From an uncultured Verrucomicrobia subdivision 3 bacterium (GTDB lineage: Bacteria > Verrucomicrobiota > Verrucomicrobiia > Limisphaerales > UBA11358): a stretch of DNA of 38,688 nt. How positions within the stretch are numbered: the first letter of the stretch is position 1; every line of letters begins with the position of its first letter. Under the pieces are notes generated by a model. That model was given only the letters and a program-made list of their open reading frames with translations, was not told the DNA's origin and ran no database searches. Positions 27,741 through 34,653 of the stretch are shown one piece after another. The position numbers and the translations under genes were made by a program. The DNA lies in the NCBI GenBank assembly GCA_903944085.1, contig CAJAQO010000308.1, positions 1-38,688 of the forward strand. The letters are read 5' to 3'.

Positions 27741-27798
27741 CTTATTTTCAGTGATTTACTGGGTTTTGGCCGTCCAATCCCGAAAAGGGCTGTTTGGC

Positions 27799-28007
27799 TC
27801 AGGCGGCAGCCAAATCCGGCTCCAGCGGATTGCCTTTCTTGAACTTGCTCACGCCCATCACGCTGAAACCGATGACCTACACCGCCGCATCCACGCGCTC
27901 CATCACGGCGTCGTTGGCGGTGGCCTTTTCGTAGCCAGCCGCGTTGGAAAAGCGACTTCAAGAAAATCCGCCTCCGCGTCGAACCAGACTTTTGTTTTAT
28001 CGGCCAT
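27799..28007 (-). pseudogene. Broken DUF2283-family gene (second copy)
   Basis: The minus strand starts MADKTKVWFDAEADFLEV, the typical DUF2283 N-terminus, then shifts frame. The new frame continues NAAGYEKATANDAVMERVDAAV, reaches an in-frame TAG, and resumes VIGFSVMGVSKFKKGNPL ... DLAAA up to TGA at 27799. One frameshift and one nonsense codon are therefore needed to explain it. The ATG shares one base with the stop of the intact DUF2283 gene (TGATG), showing that it was once a coupled operon member. Confidence 0.82.
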
Positions 28008-28213
28008 CATGCCCCGACCGTTTCCATCTCCATCCGGCCAATCTTTTCAGGCGAAACCCGTTTGGAAAGATAAAGCATTTCAATGCCCATCACCTTGCCG
28101 CTCGCGTTGTAATCGAAAATCACGCCGGGCGAAATCTCCTCGCTCTCGAAGGCGGGGGCTTCGTCCAAGTCCAGATACAGCGCGTCGGCTTTGCGGTCAA
28201 TCGTCAGCTTCAT
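28007..28213 (-). CDS. DUF2283 domain protein
   Basis: The 68-residue protein MKLTIDRKADALYLDLDEAP ... VIFDYNASGKVMGIEMLYLSKRV is a clear DUF2283 member, a small beta-rich family commonly encoded directly after a DUF4258 protein in what looks like a toxin-antitoxin-style pair. Its ATG overlaps the stop of the degenerate DUF4258 gene upstream (ATGA), and its stop overlaps the start of a second, broken DUF2283 gene. It is the only intact member of the cassette. Function is unproven; an antitoxin-like or chaperone role is inference from genome context of the family. Confidence 0.82.
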   Translation of the reverse strand: MKLTIDRKADALYLDLDEAPAFESEEISPGVIFDYNASGKVMGIEMLYLSKRVSPEKIGRMEMETVGA

Positions 28214-28337
28214 AATTTGCGTTTCAGTTTCCGGTCCAGGTGCGCGGTGATGACGCGCCTCGGTTCGTCTTTGGATACAATCACCCGCAGCACCCGGTTG
28301 GCAAGCTCCGGCACGGACGCCAAGCGTCGCATCCACC
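28210..28337 (-). pseudogene. Truncated, frameshifted DUF4258-like gene
   Basis: The last 33 codons before TGA at 28210 read SVPELANRVLRVIVSKDEPRR followed by VITAHLDRKLKRKL, the C-terminal half of a DUF4258 protein. Just upstream another frame gives RIEPDEVDATL, the family's preceding helix, so at least one frameshift separates them. The N-terminal half is missing: the DNA runs into the fumB-like remnant instead. It is the dead partner of the intact DUF2283 gene. Confidence 0.6.
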
Positions 28338-28363
28338 TCATCCGGCTCGATGCGCGAAGGATT

Positions 28364-28433
28364 TCAATCAACCGCGCTGCCGGCTTTCAGCGCGCAGATT
28401 TTTTTCGGGGAAGGGAAAGGAAAGTTCAACCAT
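28364..28433 (-). pseudogene. Remnant of a second fumB 5' end
   Basis: From ATG at 28433 the minus strand reads MVELSFPFPE, then, after a one-base slip in an A-run, KKICALKAGSAVD and stop. This parallels the real fumB start, LTFPFTEEKIRALKVGDEV. At DNA level about 50 bp are clearly alike (shared CTTTCAGCGCGC and a T-run). The rest of the gene is gone. It lies directly downstream of the AlbA_2 gene, in the place where fumB would be expected after fumA. Confidence 0.72.
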
Positions 28434-28452
28434 AACAAAACATTGACAGCAA

Positions 28453-30312
28453 CTAGACTAAATGAGTTGTCCGATAATCTGTTTTTAACAAATAGCCTCT
28501 GGTTTCAGGTTTCTTTTCAACAAACCCACCTTTTTGCAATTTATTAAAAGCAAAGCGAACCTTTCGATATAACCTATCAAACTCCTTGATGTCATCATTG
28601 GCACGACCAGATTCAAACCAAAGCGTAAAACTGGCCTGCTTGGCACTCGCAACTCGTGCTTTTGAGAAGTGGTTAAAACGATAAACGACACCAAGCACCT
28701 GTTTAAGAAACTCATCCAAAACATCAAAGCCTACGCCAAAAATTTCACGCAGCTCGGCAAGATAGTCTTTCATCATCAAAGAGCGATCCACTACATAGAT
28801 TGGATAAATGGCCGTGCTCAACTGGTGTTTTTGAATCAAGCCGGACTGTTCCAAAGCCAACAACGCCTTGAAATGATTATTGTCGGGAGTTAACAATATC
28901 GTGTAGCCAAGCCGTTCGTTCGCCCATTCTGACTTGATCAAATAACTCAATACGAGTTTTTGCTCTTGGCTTAATCCATTTCCTTGCAATTTGGTTTCCA
29001 GATAGCCGTCAAAAGATTGAAATAACCTCTCCATGCGTTCATCAAGCAACTTTCCTGCGCATACATGCAGACAAACCTCTTCAGAAAACAGACGGTAATA
29101 TGGAAGATCAATCTCATTTTGCAGGCACAAGTTGACCAACGTAGCCATGCCAATGCCGCGCCCTTCCCATTTTCGATAGACTCGCAACACATCCGCCAGC
29201 TTTGGATTGCGCGGTTTGGCTTCAGGAAGGATTCGACGTAACGGGATCGCATCATTTGGGGCTTCAATCAAAAGGTGGCTGCGAAACGAACCAGGATTTC
29301 GGATGGCAATATGAGCGCCCGGCTTAATGGCAATAATTGCCTGTTTGTTGATGGAATAATCACGGTGCGCCAACGCATTGTTGACTGTTTCACGCAACAA
29401 TTGTTCGGGGTATTGTGGCGCATTTTGTCCGCCCTGTTGAGCACTGACACCCACTTGAATATTTCGTAAGATATAGGCAAGACTGCTCTCCATGAGCGGT
29501 AGAATATTATCGGCCAAGTCCTGTTTATCGCGTGCAATTTCCTGCGGCACGTCAACGTATCCATGCACCTGACATCGGAATCCCAGGTTGTCGACCGCAT
29601 GTTTCCCGCAAACCAAAGCACCGAGCGTTGTGACCTGACCATCTTTGAAAAAACACTTGCGTTCAAGGAAAGGCATTGCAGCAGCGATGTCGGCCTTGAT
29701 CGTTTCAACTTTCACGGGTCGGTTCAGATGCGTGATATATTCGTTGAGTTTGTCCAAATCAAAGTCGTCCGGCGTAAGGCCGGCAACTGGCTGCAATTCT
29801 CTGGCGTGAACCGCCTCCTGCTTAAACTCTTCTTGAGCGTCAACCTCGGCTTCTGAAAATTTATGATCGCCAGTTAAAATCCGTTTGTAGGCTGTCCCCT
29901 TGTAAAAGACATATTTCCGATCCGAAGCAAGTTCGTCCACGTAAAGAACCGCTATGCGGCCACCAAGAAATTCTTTTAGTTCCATCGGCGGGAAGCAGTC
30001 TGACAAATTTTGCGGAGAACCTTTGCGATCCGTAAAAAGCTCTGCAATTTCTTTCAGGTTTGGTTCGGCGTGCGCTTGCCAGCCTGTAAAAACGTAACGC
30101 CGATTTGCGCCCGCCCCTTCTTCTTTTACGCCAAAAATCACGATGCCGCCACGAGTGTTAAGAAACGCATTTATGCTTTTGTGGCGTTCTTTCCAATCTC
30201 CTCCAGTCGCAGGCACAGGCTTTATCTCCAAGCCTTCCGTTTCCAGATCCTCAAAGCGTCCTTGCTGGATCAGTTCGCTCAATTTAATCAGGATGCGTTC
30301 AACAACTTTCAT
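28453..30312 (-). CDS. AlbA_2 / HATPase_c_4 domain protein (RecG-like regulator family)
   Basis: The 619-residue protein has an N-terminal Schlafen AlbA_2 domain (about 25-160: EIKP, then LNTRGGIVIFGVKEEG at 51-66) and a GHKL-type ATPase domain with N-box ETVNNALAHRDYS (308-320), IRNPGS (337-342), PRNPKLADVLR (367-377) and GRGIG (384-388). The C-terminal 200 residues are helical and unassigned. Proteins of this layout are annotated as putative transcriptional regulators or ATP-binding DNA-binding proteins, and AlbA_2 domains recur in defence islands. Base composition is clearly more A/T-rich than all neighbours and codon use is relaxed, a sign of transfer. It sits between the fumarase subunit genes on the same strand, 56 bp after fumA. 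Confidence 0.82.
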   Translation of the reverse strand: MKVVERILIKLSELIQQGRFEDLETEGLEIKPVPATGGDWKERHKSINAFLNTRGGIVIFGVKEEGAGANRRYVFTGWQAHAEPNLKEIAELFTDRKGSPQNLSDCFPPMELKEFLGGRIAVLYVDELASDRKYVFYKGTAYKRILTGDHKFSEAEVDAQEEFKQEAVHARELQPVAGLTPDDFDLDKLNEYITHLNRPVKVETIKADIAAAMPFLERKCFFKDGQVTTLGALVCGKHAVDNLGFRCQVHGYVDVPQEIARDKQDLADNILPLMESSLAYILRNIQVGVSAQQGGQNAPQYPEQLLRETVNNALAHRDYSINKQAIIAIKPGAHIAIRNPGSFRSHLLIEAPNDAIPLRRILPEAKPRNPKLADVLRVYRKWEGRGIGMATLVNLCLQNEIDLPYYRLFSEEVCLHVCAGKLLDERMERLFQSFDGYLETKLQGNGLSQEQKLVLSYLIKSEWANERLGYTILLTPDNNHFKALLALEQSGLIQKHQLSTAIYPIYVVDRSLMMKDYLAELREIFGVGFDVLDEFLKQVLGVVYRFNHFSKARVASAKQASFTLWFESGRANDDIKEFDRLYRKVRFAFNKLQKGGFVEKKPETRGYLLKTDYRTTHLV

Positions 30313-30368
30313 TCGATGAAAACTATTTTAGCCAGCTTATACGTTTTTGCACGGCTTGTTATTAAATG

Positions 30369-31247
30369 TCAATAAAGCCACTTCCCAATCTTCCCCTCCG
30401 CATCCAGCGTCACGCCTTGCCGCCGGAACGCCCAGCACATGTAGCTCACGCTCACGAAATACGACGCCGGCACGCGGTTCGCCGCGCAAATTTTCACGCC
30501 CAGCAGCGTCGTCTTGCCGCCAAAACCCATCGGGCCGATGCCGAGTTCGTTCGCCGTTTTCAAAATGTCCTGCTCCAGCGCGTCAAGCTTCGGGTCGGCA
30601 TTGCGGTCGTCGAGCAGGCGCAGGAGCTGCGTCTTGGAAAGTTCGTAGCCCGTCGCGCGGTCGCCGCCGATGCACACGCCGAGCACGCCGGGGCCGCAGC
30701 CCTTGCCCTGCGCCTGCAACACCGCGTCGAGAATCGCTTTGCGGCAGCCGTCGAGGTCGCGGTTCGCGTGCAGCGCGTCGTCCGGCAGCGAGTATTGCGC
30801 GCCGACATTTTCGCAGCCGCCGCCCTTGAGCACGAGTTTCACGGAAATCTCCGGCGACCGGTGCTGATGAAAATGAAATGTCGGCGCGCCCGGCCCGACG
30901 TTCGTGCCGTCGTTTTTGCCGGTGAGCGAATCCACGGAATTCTGGCGGAGAAAACCTTTTTTCGTCGCCAGCGTCACGGCTTCGCGCGCGGTCTCGGCGA
31001 ACGTGATCTGATCGTAGCCCACCGGCACATCCACATAAAATAAAATGCTGCCGGTGTCCTGGCAAATCGGCTGCGATTTCGTTTTCGCGAGCGCGATGTT
31101 TTGATCCACGATTTTCAGCGCGTTGGCCGCGAGGGAATTTTTCTTTTCATTTTCCAGCGATGCGAGGATGACTTTGTGGACGTCATCGGGAATCTCGGCG
31201 GACGTGCGGCGAATGAGTTCGACCAGGGAATCTTGCAATTGGCTCAT
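30369..31247 (-). CDS. fumA: Class I fumarate hydratase, alpha (N-terminal) subunit
   Basis: The 292-residue catalytic subunit binds a [4Fe-4S] cluster, probably through Cys62 (PICQDTGS), Cys145 (GGGCENVG) and Cys184 (GKGCGPGV). Other family signatures are NVGPGAPTFHFHQH, GVCIGGDRATGYE and GPMGFGGKTTLLGVKI. Length matches stand-alone alpha subunits. Together with fumB it forms the oxygen-sensitive fumarase of the TCA cycle. The beta gene is displaced by 3.2 kb. An L-tartrate dehydratase activity cannot be excluded from sequence alone. Confidence 0.93.
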   Translation of the reverse strand: MSQLQDSLVELIRRTSAEIPDDVHKVILASLENEKKNSLAANALKIVDQNIALAKTKSQPICQDTGSILFYVDVPVGYDQITFAETAREAVTLATKKGFLRQNSVDSLTGKNDGTNVGPGAPTFHFHQHRSPEISVKLVLKGGGCENVGAQYSLPDDALHANRDLDGCRKAILDAVLQAQGKGCGPGVLGVCIGGDRATGYELSKTQLLRLLDDRNADPKLDALEQDILKTANELGIGPMGFGGKTTLLGVKICAANRVPASYFVSVSYMCWAFRRQGVTLDAEGKIGKWLY

Positions 31248-31440
31248 AAAATTGTGGGAACAGCGTAAATCCTCGCGATGCAGGCGTCAATTATCGCCCA
31301 CATAATCTTCATCGCCTGCAAATTGAAACTGCCTGGCGAGTGGCGGAAACCATCGAATCGCCAATCCGTGAAGGTTCCGTTCCAGTGCTCGAAGAAGCCA
31401 CTGGCATCGCCGCCGATTCGCCGGACCGCCGTTGGCTGGC

Positions 31441-32343
31441 CTAGCCAACCGACAACTCCGCCGCGCGCACCGTGTTTTGCAACAGCATGGCGATGGTCAT
31501 CGGGCCGACGCCGCCGGGATTGGGCGTGATTTTGCCGGCGATGGGCTGGATGTTTTTGAAATCCACATCACCGACGAGTTTCGTGCCGGTCTTGCTGCTG
31601 GCATCGGGCACGCGGTTCACGCCGACGTCCATTACCACCACGCCGGGCTTGACCATGTCGGCCTTCAGAAATTCCGCGACACCCATCGCGGCGATAATGA
31701 TGTCGGCGCGGAGACAATGCGCTTTGATGTCGCGCGTGGCGGAATGGCAGATCGTGACCGTGCTGTTCGCCGCGCGGCCCTTTTGGCAAAGCATCGCGGC
31801 CATCGGTTTGCCAACGATGTTGCCCCGGCCCAGCACGACCACCTCGGCACCTTCGGTTTTCACACCGCTGCGCACGAGCAATTCCACCACGCCCGCCGGC
31901 GTGCAAGGATGGAAACCGGTCGCGTCACCGAGCATGAGTTTGCCGACATTGATCGGATGAAAACCATCCACGTCCTTCGTCGGCTGCACGCTGGAATAAA
32001 TCACCGATTCGCGAATTTGTTTCGGCAGCGGAGCCTGCACGAGAATTCCGTGCAGATGATCGGCCGAATTTAATTTCCCGATAAGCACGAGCAATTCGGC
32101 TTCGGAAGTTTTCTCCGGCAGGATGTGCGTTTCGGAAACGATGCCCAGTTCGGCGCAGGCTTTTTCCTTGCGCCCGACATAGACTTTGGACGCCGGGTCT
32201 TCGCCCACGCGGACAAACGCCAGGCCCGGAACCACACCGCGCTTTTTCAAATCCGCCACGCGGGCGAGCAGTTCGCGCTGGATTTGCGCGGCGATGGCGC
32301 GACCGTCAATGAGATTGTTCACCACGGGAACCGGGAATTTCAC
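31441..32343 (-). CDS. folD: Methylenetetrahydrofolate dehydrogenase/cyclohydrolase FolD
   Basis: The 300-residue bifunctional enzyme interconverts 5,10-methylene- and 10-formyl-tetrahydrofolate using NADP+. Signatures are VGEDPASKVYVGRKEKAC (with the catalytic Lys/Tyr pair), HGILVQAPLP, PTKDVDGFHPINVGKL, CTPAGVVELL, VVLGRGNIVGKPMAAML and the C-terminal PNPGGVGPMTIAML. Its ATG overlaps the stop of the upstream SH3 gene, so it ends a three-gene coupled cluster (rluB-like, SH3, folD). Confidence 0.96.
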   Translation of the reverse strand: MKFPVPVVNNLIDGRAIAAQIQRELLARVADLKKRGVVPGLAFVRVGEDPASKVYVGRKEKACAELGIVSETHILPEKTSEAELLVLIGKLNSADHLHGILVQAPLPKQIRESVIYSSVQPTKDVDGFHPINVGKLMLGDATGFHPCTPAGVVELLVRSGVKTEGAEVVVLGRGNIVGKPMAAMLCQKGRAANSTVTICHSATRDIKAHCLRADIIIAAMGVAEFLKADMVKPGVVVMDVGVNRVPDASSKTGTKLVGDVDFKNIQPIAGKITPNPGGVGPMTIAMLLQNTVRAAELSVG

Positions 32344-33572
32344 TTCCCAAACCAGGAATGTTTTTTCGGCTTGGACGGTTCGCCGGAAATCACATAGATC
32401 TTCTGGATGGTCAGCACCGGTGTGTCATGCCAGCGAGTTTCCAAGCCTTCCTCGCCCGTGACGGTGATGTGCAGGCCGTTGTAGCGCGCCAGATTCAAAT
32501 TGGTGGTCGTGCTGAAAAGATAGTTGATGGCCTTGTCGTTGGTCGGGTCGAACAACTCGAAATACGTCGGGGCGACCGGGCTGACCGAAGGCCGGACCGT
32601 GCCTTCATGCGTCACCACGCGCGGCGGCGGCGGATTGGTGTCCTCGACTTCCGGTGCCAGCACCGGCGTCGGCACGTTCACGGCGGGTGTCACCGGCGCG
32701 GGATTGGTCACTACCGGCGTCGCCAGAACGGCGGGTGCAGGAACGTTAACTTCCGTCGTCGCGGGAATCGTGGTCGGCGGTGCTACCGGCTGCGGTTCGA
32801 CCACCGTCGTGGGCGTCGGGGCCACCGGTTGAACGGCGGCAACCACCGGCGGCGGCACATTGGTTTCAATGGCCGGGACTTCCTGCTTCAAATAACTGGC
32901 GGCGACAAAGGCAAACGCGCTGGCCGGCGGCTCGATCTGCATCCAGTCACCTTTGCTCGCGACGGCGGTGACGCTCGTGCCTTTTTCCAGCACGCCGAGG
33001 ACGCTGAAATTCTCTCCGGGTCCGCCGCGCAAATTCAGTTTCTTAACGGCCACAACTTTATTCGTCGCATCAACAAACTTGGAATCAATCCAAGCCTTGG
33101 TGCCGGAGGGCAGCGCGATCTTCGCCCACTGCGCGGGTTCGCCAGCCTTGGGCTTGTCGAGATTGATTTCGGAAAGCACGGTCACGGTGTCGCCTTTTTT
33201 CACGTGGCCGACCACTTCGCCCTGTAAGCCGGCTTGGCCGCGCAAATTCACATTGTCAGCGGAGACCGTGGCCGGGCCGGCGACGAGCGTGACGGAGCCT
33301 TCGGCCGTTTTCTTTTCCGCCAGCTTGGCGCCGGTTTTCGGCGCGGCAGCCTTGGTTTTCTTGACAATTTTCTTTTTGGCCTTGACCGACGCTTTCTTCA
33401 CCGGCGCGTTGGTTTTGGTTTCCGCTGGTGCGGTCACCGCCGCCAGGGCGGTGGGCGCGGCGGGTGCGGCAACGGCCGGCGGCGGGATGGCCGGCAGCTT
33501 GTTCGTGTTAACCTGCGCCACGGCAGTCGTGGCAATCATCGTTCCTAAAATCAACCAGCAGTTCGTTTTCAT
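32340..33572 (-). CDS. Secreted protein with two bacterial SH3 domains
   Basis: The 410-residue protein starts with a signal peptide (MKTNCWLILGTMIATTAVAQ), then an Ala/Lys-rich stretch (KKASVKAKKKIVKKTKAAA), two SH3b domains (about 105-172, SADNVNLRGQAGLQGEVVG; about 173-240, AVKKLNLRGGPGENFSVLG ... GDWMQIEPP), a long Pro/Val/Thr linker, and a C-terminal region (YFELFDPTNDKAINYLFSTT ... ISGEPSKPKKHSWFGK) of unknown fold. SH3b domains bind peptidoglycan or peptides, so a cell-wall role is likely. The ATG at 33572 overlaps the rluB-like stop (ATGA) and begins the signal peptide; the longer frame to 33620 lacks one. Confidence 0.85.
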   Translation of the reverse strand: MKTNCWLILGTMIATTAVAQVNTNKLPAIPPPAVAAPAAPTALAAVTAPAETKTNAPVKKASVKAKKKIVKKTKAAAPKTGAKLAEKKTAEGSVTLVAGPATVSADNVNLRGQAGLQGEVVGHVKKGDTVTVLSEINLDKPKAGEPAQWAKIALPSGTKAWIDSKFVDATNKVVAVKKLNLRGGPGENFSVLGVLEKGTSVTAVASKGDWMQIEPPASAFAFVAASYLKQEVPAIETNVPPPVVAAVQPVAPTPTTVVEPQPVAPPTTIPATTEVNVPAPAVLATPVVTNPAPVTPAVNVPTPVLAPEVEDTNPPPPRVVTHEGTVRPSVSPVAPTYFELFDPTNDKAINYLFSTTTNLNLARYNGLHITVTGEEGLETRWHDTPVLTIQKIYVISGEPSKPKKHSWFGK

Positions 33573-34360
33573 AAATCTGAAATCAAAGTTTTTATTTCCA
33601 CCGCGTTCAGCGTGCGCCATTTGCCCGGCTTCAATTCGCCGAGCCGGATTTTGCCGATCTGCGTCCGCTGCAATTTTCTCACCGTCAGCGCCTGCGACTC
33701 AAACAAGCGCCGCACTTCGCGGTTTTTGCCTTCACCCAGCTCCAGCTCCACCACGCTTTTGGCCCGCGTGTGCGAAACCATTCTCGTCGCCAGCGCCTTC
33801 AGCCGTTCGCCTTCGTGAAAAATGCCCTCGCGAAACAACTGGAGCATCGCCGGCGTCACCTCGCCTTCGACGGTGGCGAGATACTTCTTCCGAATGCCGT
33901 AACGCGGGTGCGTCAGGCGCAACGCGAATTGTCCATCATTCGTCAGAAAAATCAATCCCTCGCTGTTGTAGTCCAAACGGCCGACGGACTGGACGGTGTC
34001 CCATTCGCGCGGCAGCAGGTCGTAAATCGTCGGCCGGTCCAGTTCATCCTGGCGCGAACAGACGCAGCCGACCGGCTTGTTCAGCGCAATATAAACCAGT
34101 TTTTTGGCGTGGATGAGTTTCCCGTCCACGGCCACCTGATCATGGTCGGGATCAATTTTGCTGCCGAGCAGGCGCACGGGCTGGCCGTTCACCGCCACGC
34201 GCCCCGCCAAAATAAATTGCTCGCCGGCACGGCGGGAAGCCACACCGGCATCGGCAAGAAATTTTTGAAGGCGAACCGTCAAAATGCGGAGTGCGGAACG
34301 CGGAATGCGGAAAAACAAATGTGCGCGCGGCGTTTTTTTATTCCGCGCTCCGCACTCCAA
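33569..34360 (-). CDS. rluB: Pseudouridine synthase, RluB/RsuA family
   Basis: It has an S4 RNA-binding domain (VRLQKFLADAGVASRRAGEQ ... GRVAVNGQPV) and the RsuA/RluB catalytic domain with ALNKPVGCVCS, the active-site aspartate in VGRLDYNSEGLIFLTNDG, and EGKNREVRRLFE. It converts a uridine of ribosomal RNA to pseudouridine, most likely in 23S rRNA. The frame's ATG at 34360 lies inside a GCGGAGTGCGG hairpin repeat, so the first 26 residues are repeat-derived; a TTG at 34282, just before the S4 domain, is the likely native start. The stop overlaps the SH3 gene's start. Whether it acts as RluB, RluE, RluF or RsuA cannot be told. Confidence 0.9.
   Translation of the reverse strand: MECGARNKKTPRAHLFFRIPRSALRILTVRLQKFLADAGVASRRAGEQFILAGRVAVNGQPVRLLGSKIDPDHDQVAVDGKLIHAKKLVYIALNKPVGCVCSRQDELDRPTIYDLLPREWDTVQSVGRLDYNSEGLIFLTNDGQFALRLTHPRYGIRKKYLATVEGEVTPAMLQLFREGIFHEGERLKALATRMVSHTRAKSVVELELGEGKNREVRRLFESQALTVRKLQRTQIGKIRLGELKPGKWRTLNAVEIKTLISDL
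34288..34358. repeat. Long hairpin built of GCGGAGTGCGG repeats
   Basis: A 19-bp arm at 34288-34306 (GGAGTGCGGAACGCGGAAT) pairs with 34340-34358 with one mismatch around a 33-nt loop. It lies between the small basic protein gene and the rluB-like S4 domain and supplies the 5' end of the latter's longest frame. The same word occurs inside lplA. Confidence 0.82.
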
Positions 34361-34372
34361 AATCCGCGTTAA

Positions 34373-34528
34373 TTACGCTTCCGGTTTGGTCTTGCGGAGA
34401 CCGGTGATTTTGTCGCCGGCTTTGCGCTGGCCGCGCTTTTCGAGCAGGGCGGTGCGTTCAAATCGCTTGAGGACGTTGCGTTTGCCGCCCAGAGTGGAGG
34501 CGGCGCGGAGACTGCGGTGCTGTGACAT
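34373..34528 (-). CDS. Small basic protein of the PVC group (TIGR04137-like)
   Basis: A 51-residue frame from ATG (34528) to TAA (34373) reads MSQHRSLRAASTLGGKRNVL, then KRFERTALLEKRGQRKAGDK and ITGLRKTKPEA. The pattern KRNVLKRFER ... KRGQ ... GLRKTKPE is that of a small, strongly basic protein family conserved in Chlamydiae, Verrucomicrobia and Planctomycetes and thought to be ribosome-associated. About a third of the residues are Lys or Arg. It is upstream of rluB on the same strand, fitting a ribosome-related role. The match is from memory of the family; its function is not established. Confidence 0.85.
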   Translation of the reverse strand: MSQHRSLRAASTLGGKRNVLKRFERTALLEKRGQRKAGDKITGLRKTKPEA

Positions 34529-34653
34529 AAATATTTTGGTTTAGCTTTTGTTAAAAGGAGCGATACAATACCAGAACCACGCCGCGCGGCAATGGCAAAT
34601 TGCATGAATGCGGGGTTTTTAGCATGTCCGGACGCCGAATCAGAAACGCAGAA

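Noticed and set aside
27221-27961. A 246-codon minus-strand open frame with a heptapeptide LAP-type pattern across array 2, and a 122-codon plus-strand frame with an RGE pattern
   Set aside because: Both follow from a 21-bp period without stops. The minus frame runs antisense-free into the broken DUF2283 gene in the wrong frame, has no homology and no ribosome site. Similar frames exist on both strands at once.
31250-31444. A 64-codon plus-strand open frame upstream of folD's stop (NPRDAGVNYRPHNLHRLQIE ... DRRWLA)
   Set aside because: The peptide looks protein-like but has no start codon near its beginning and no recognised family. It may be a gene fragment; the evidence is too thin for a feature.
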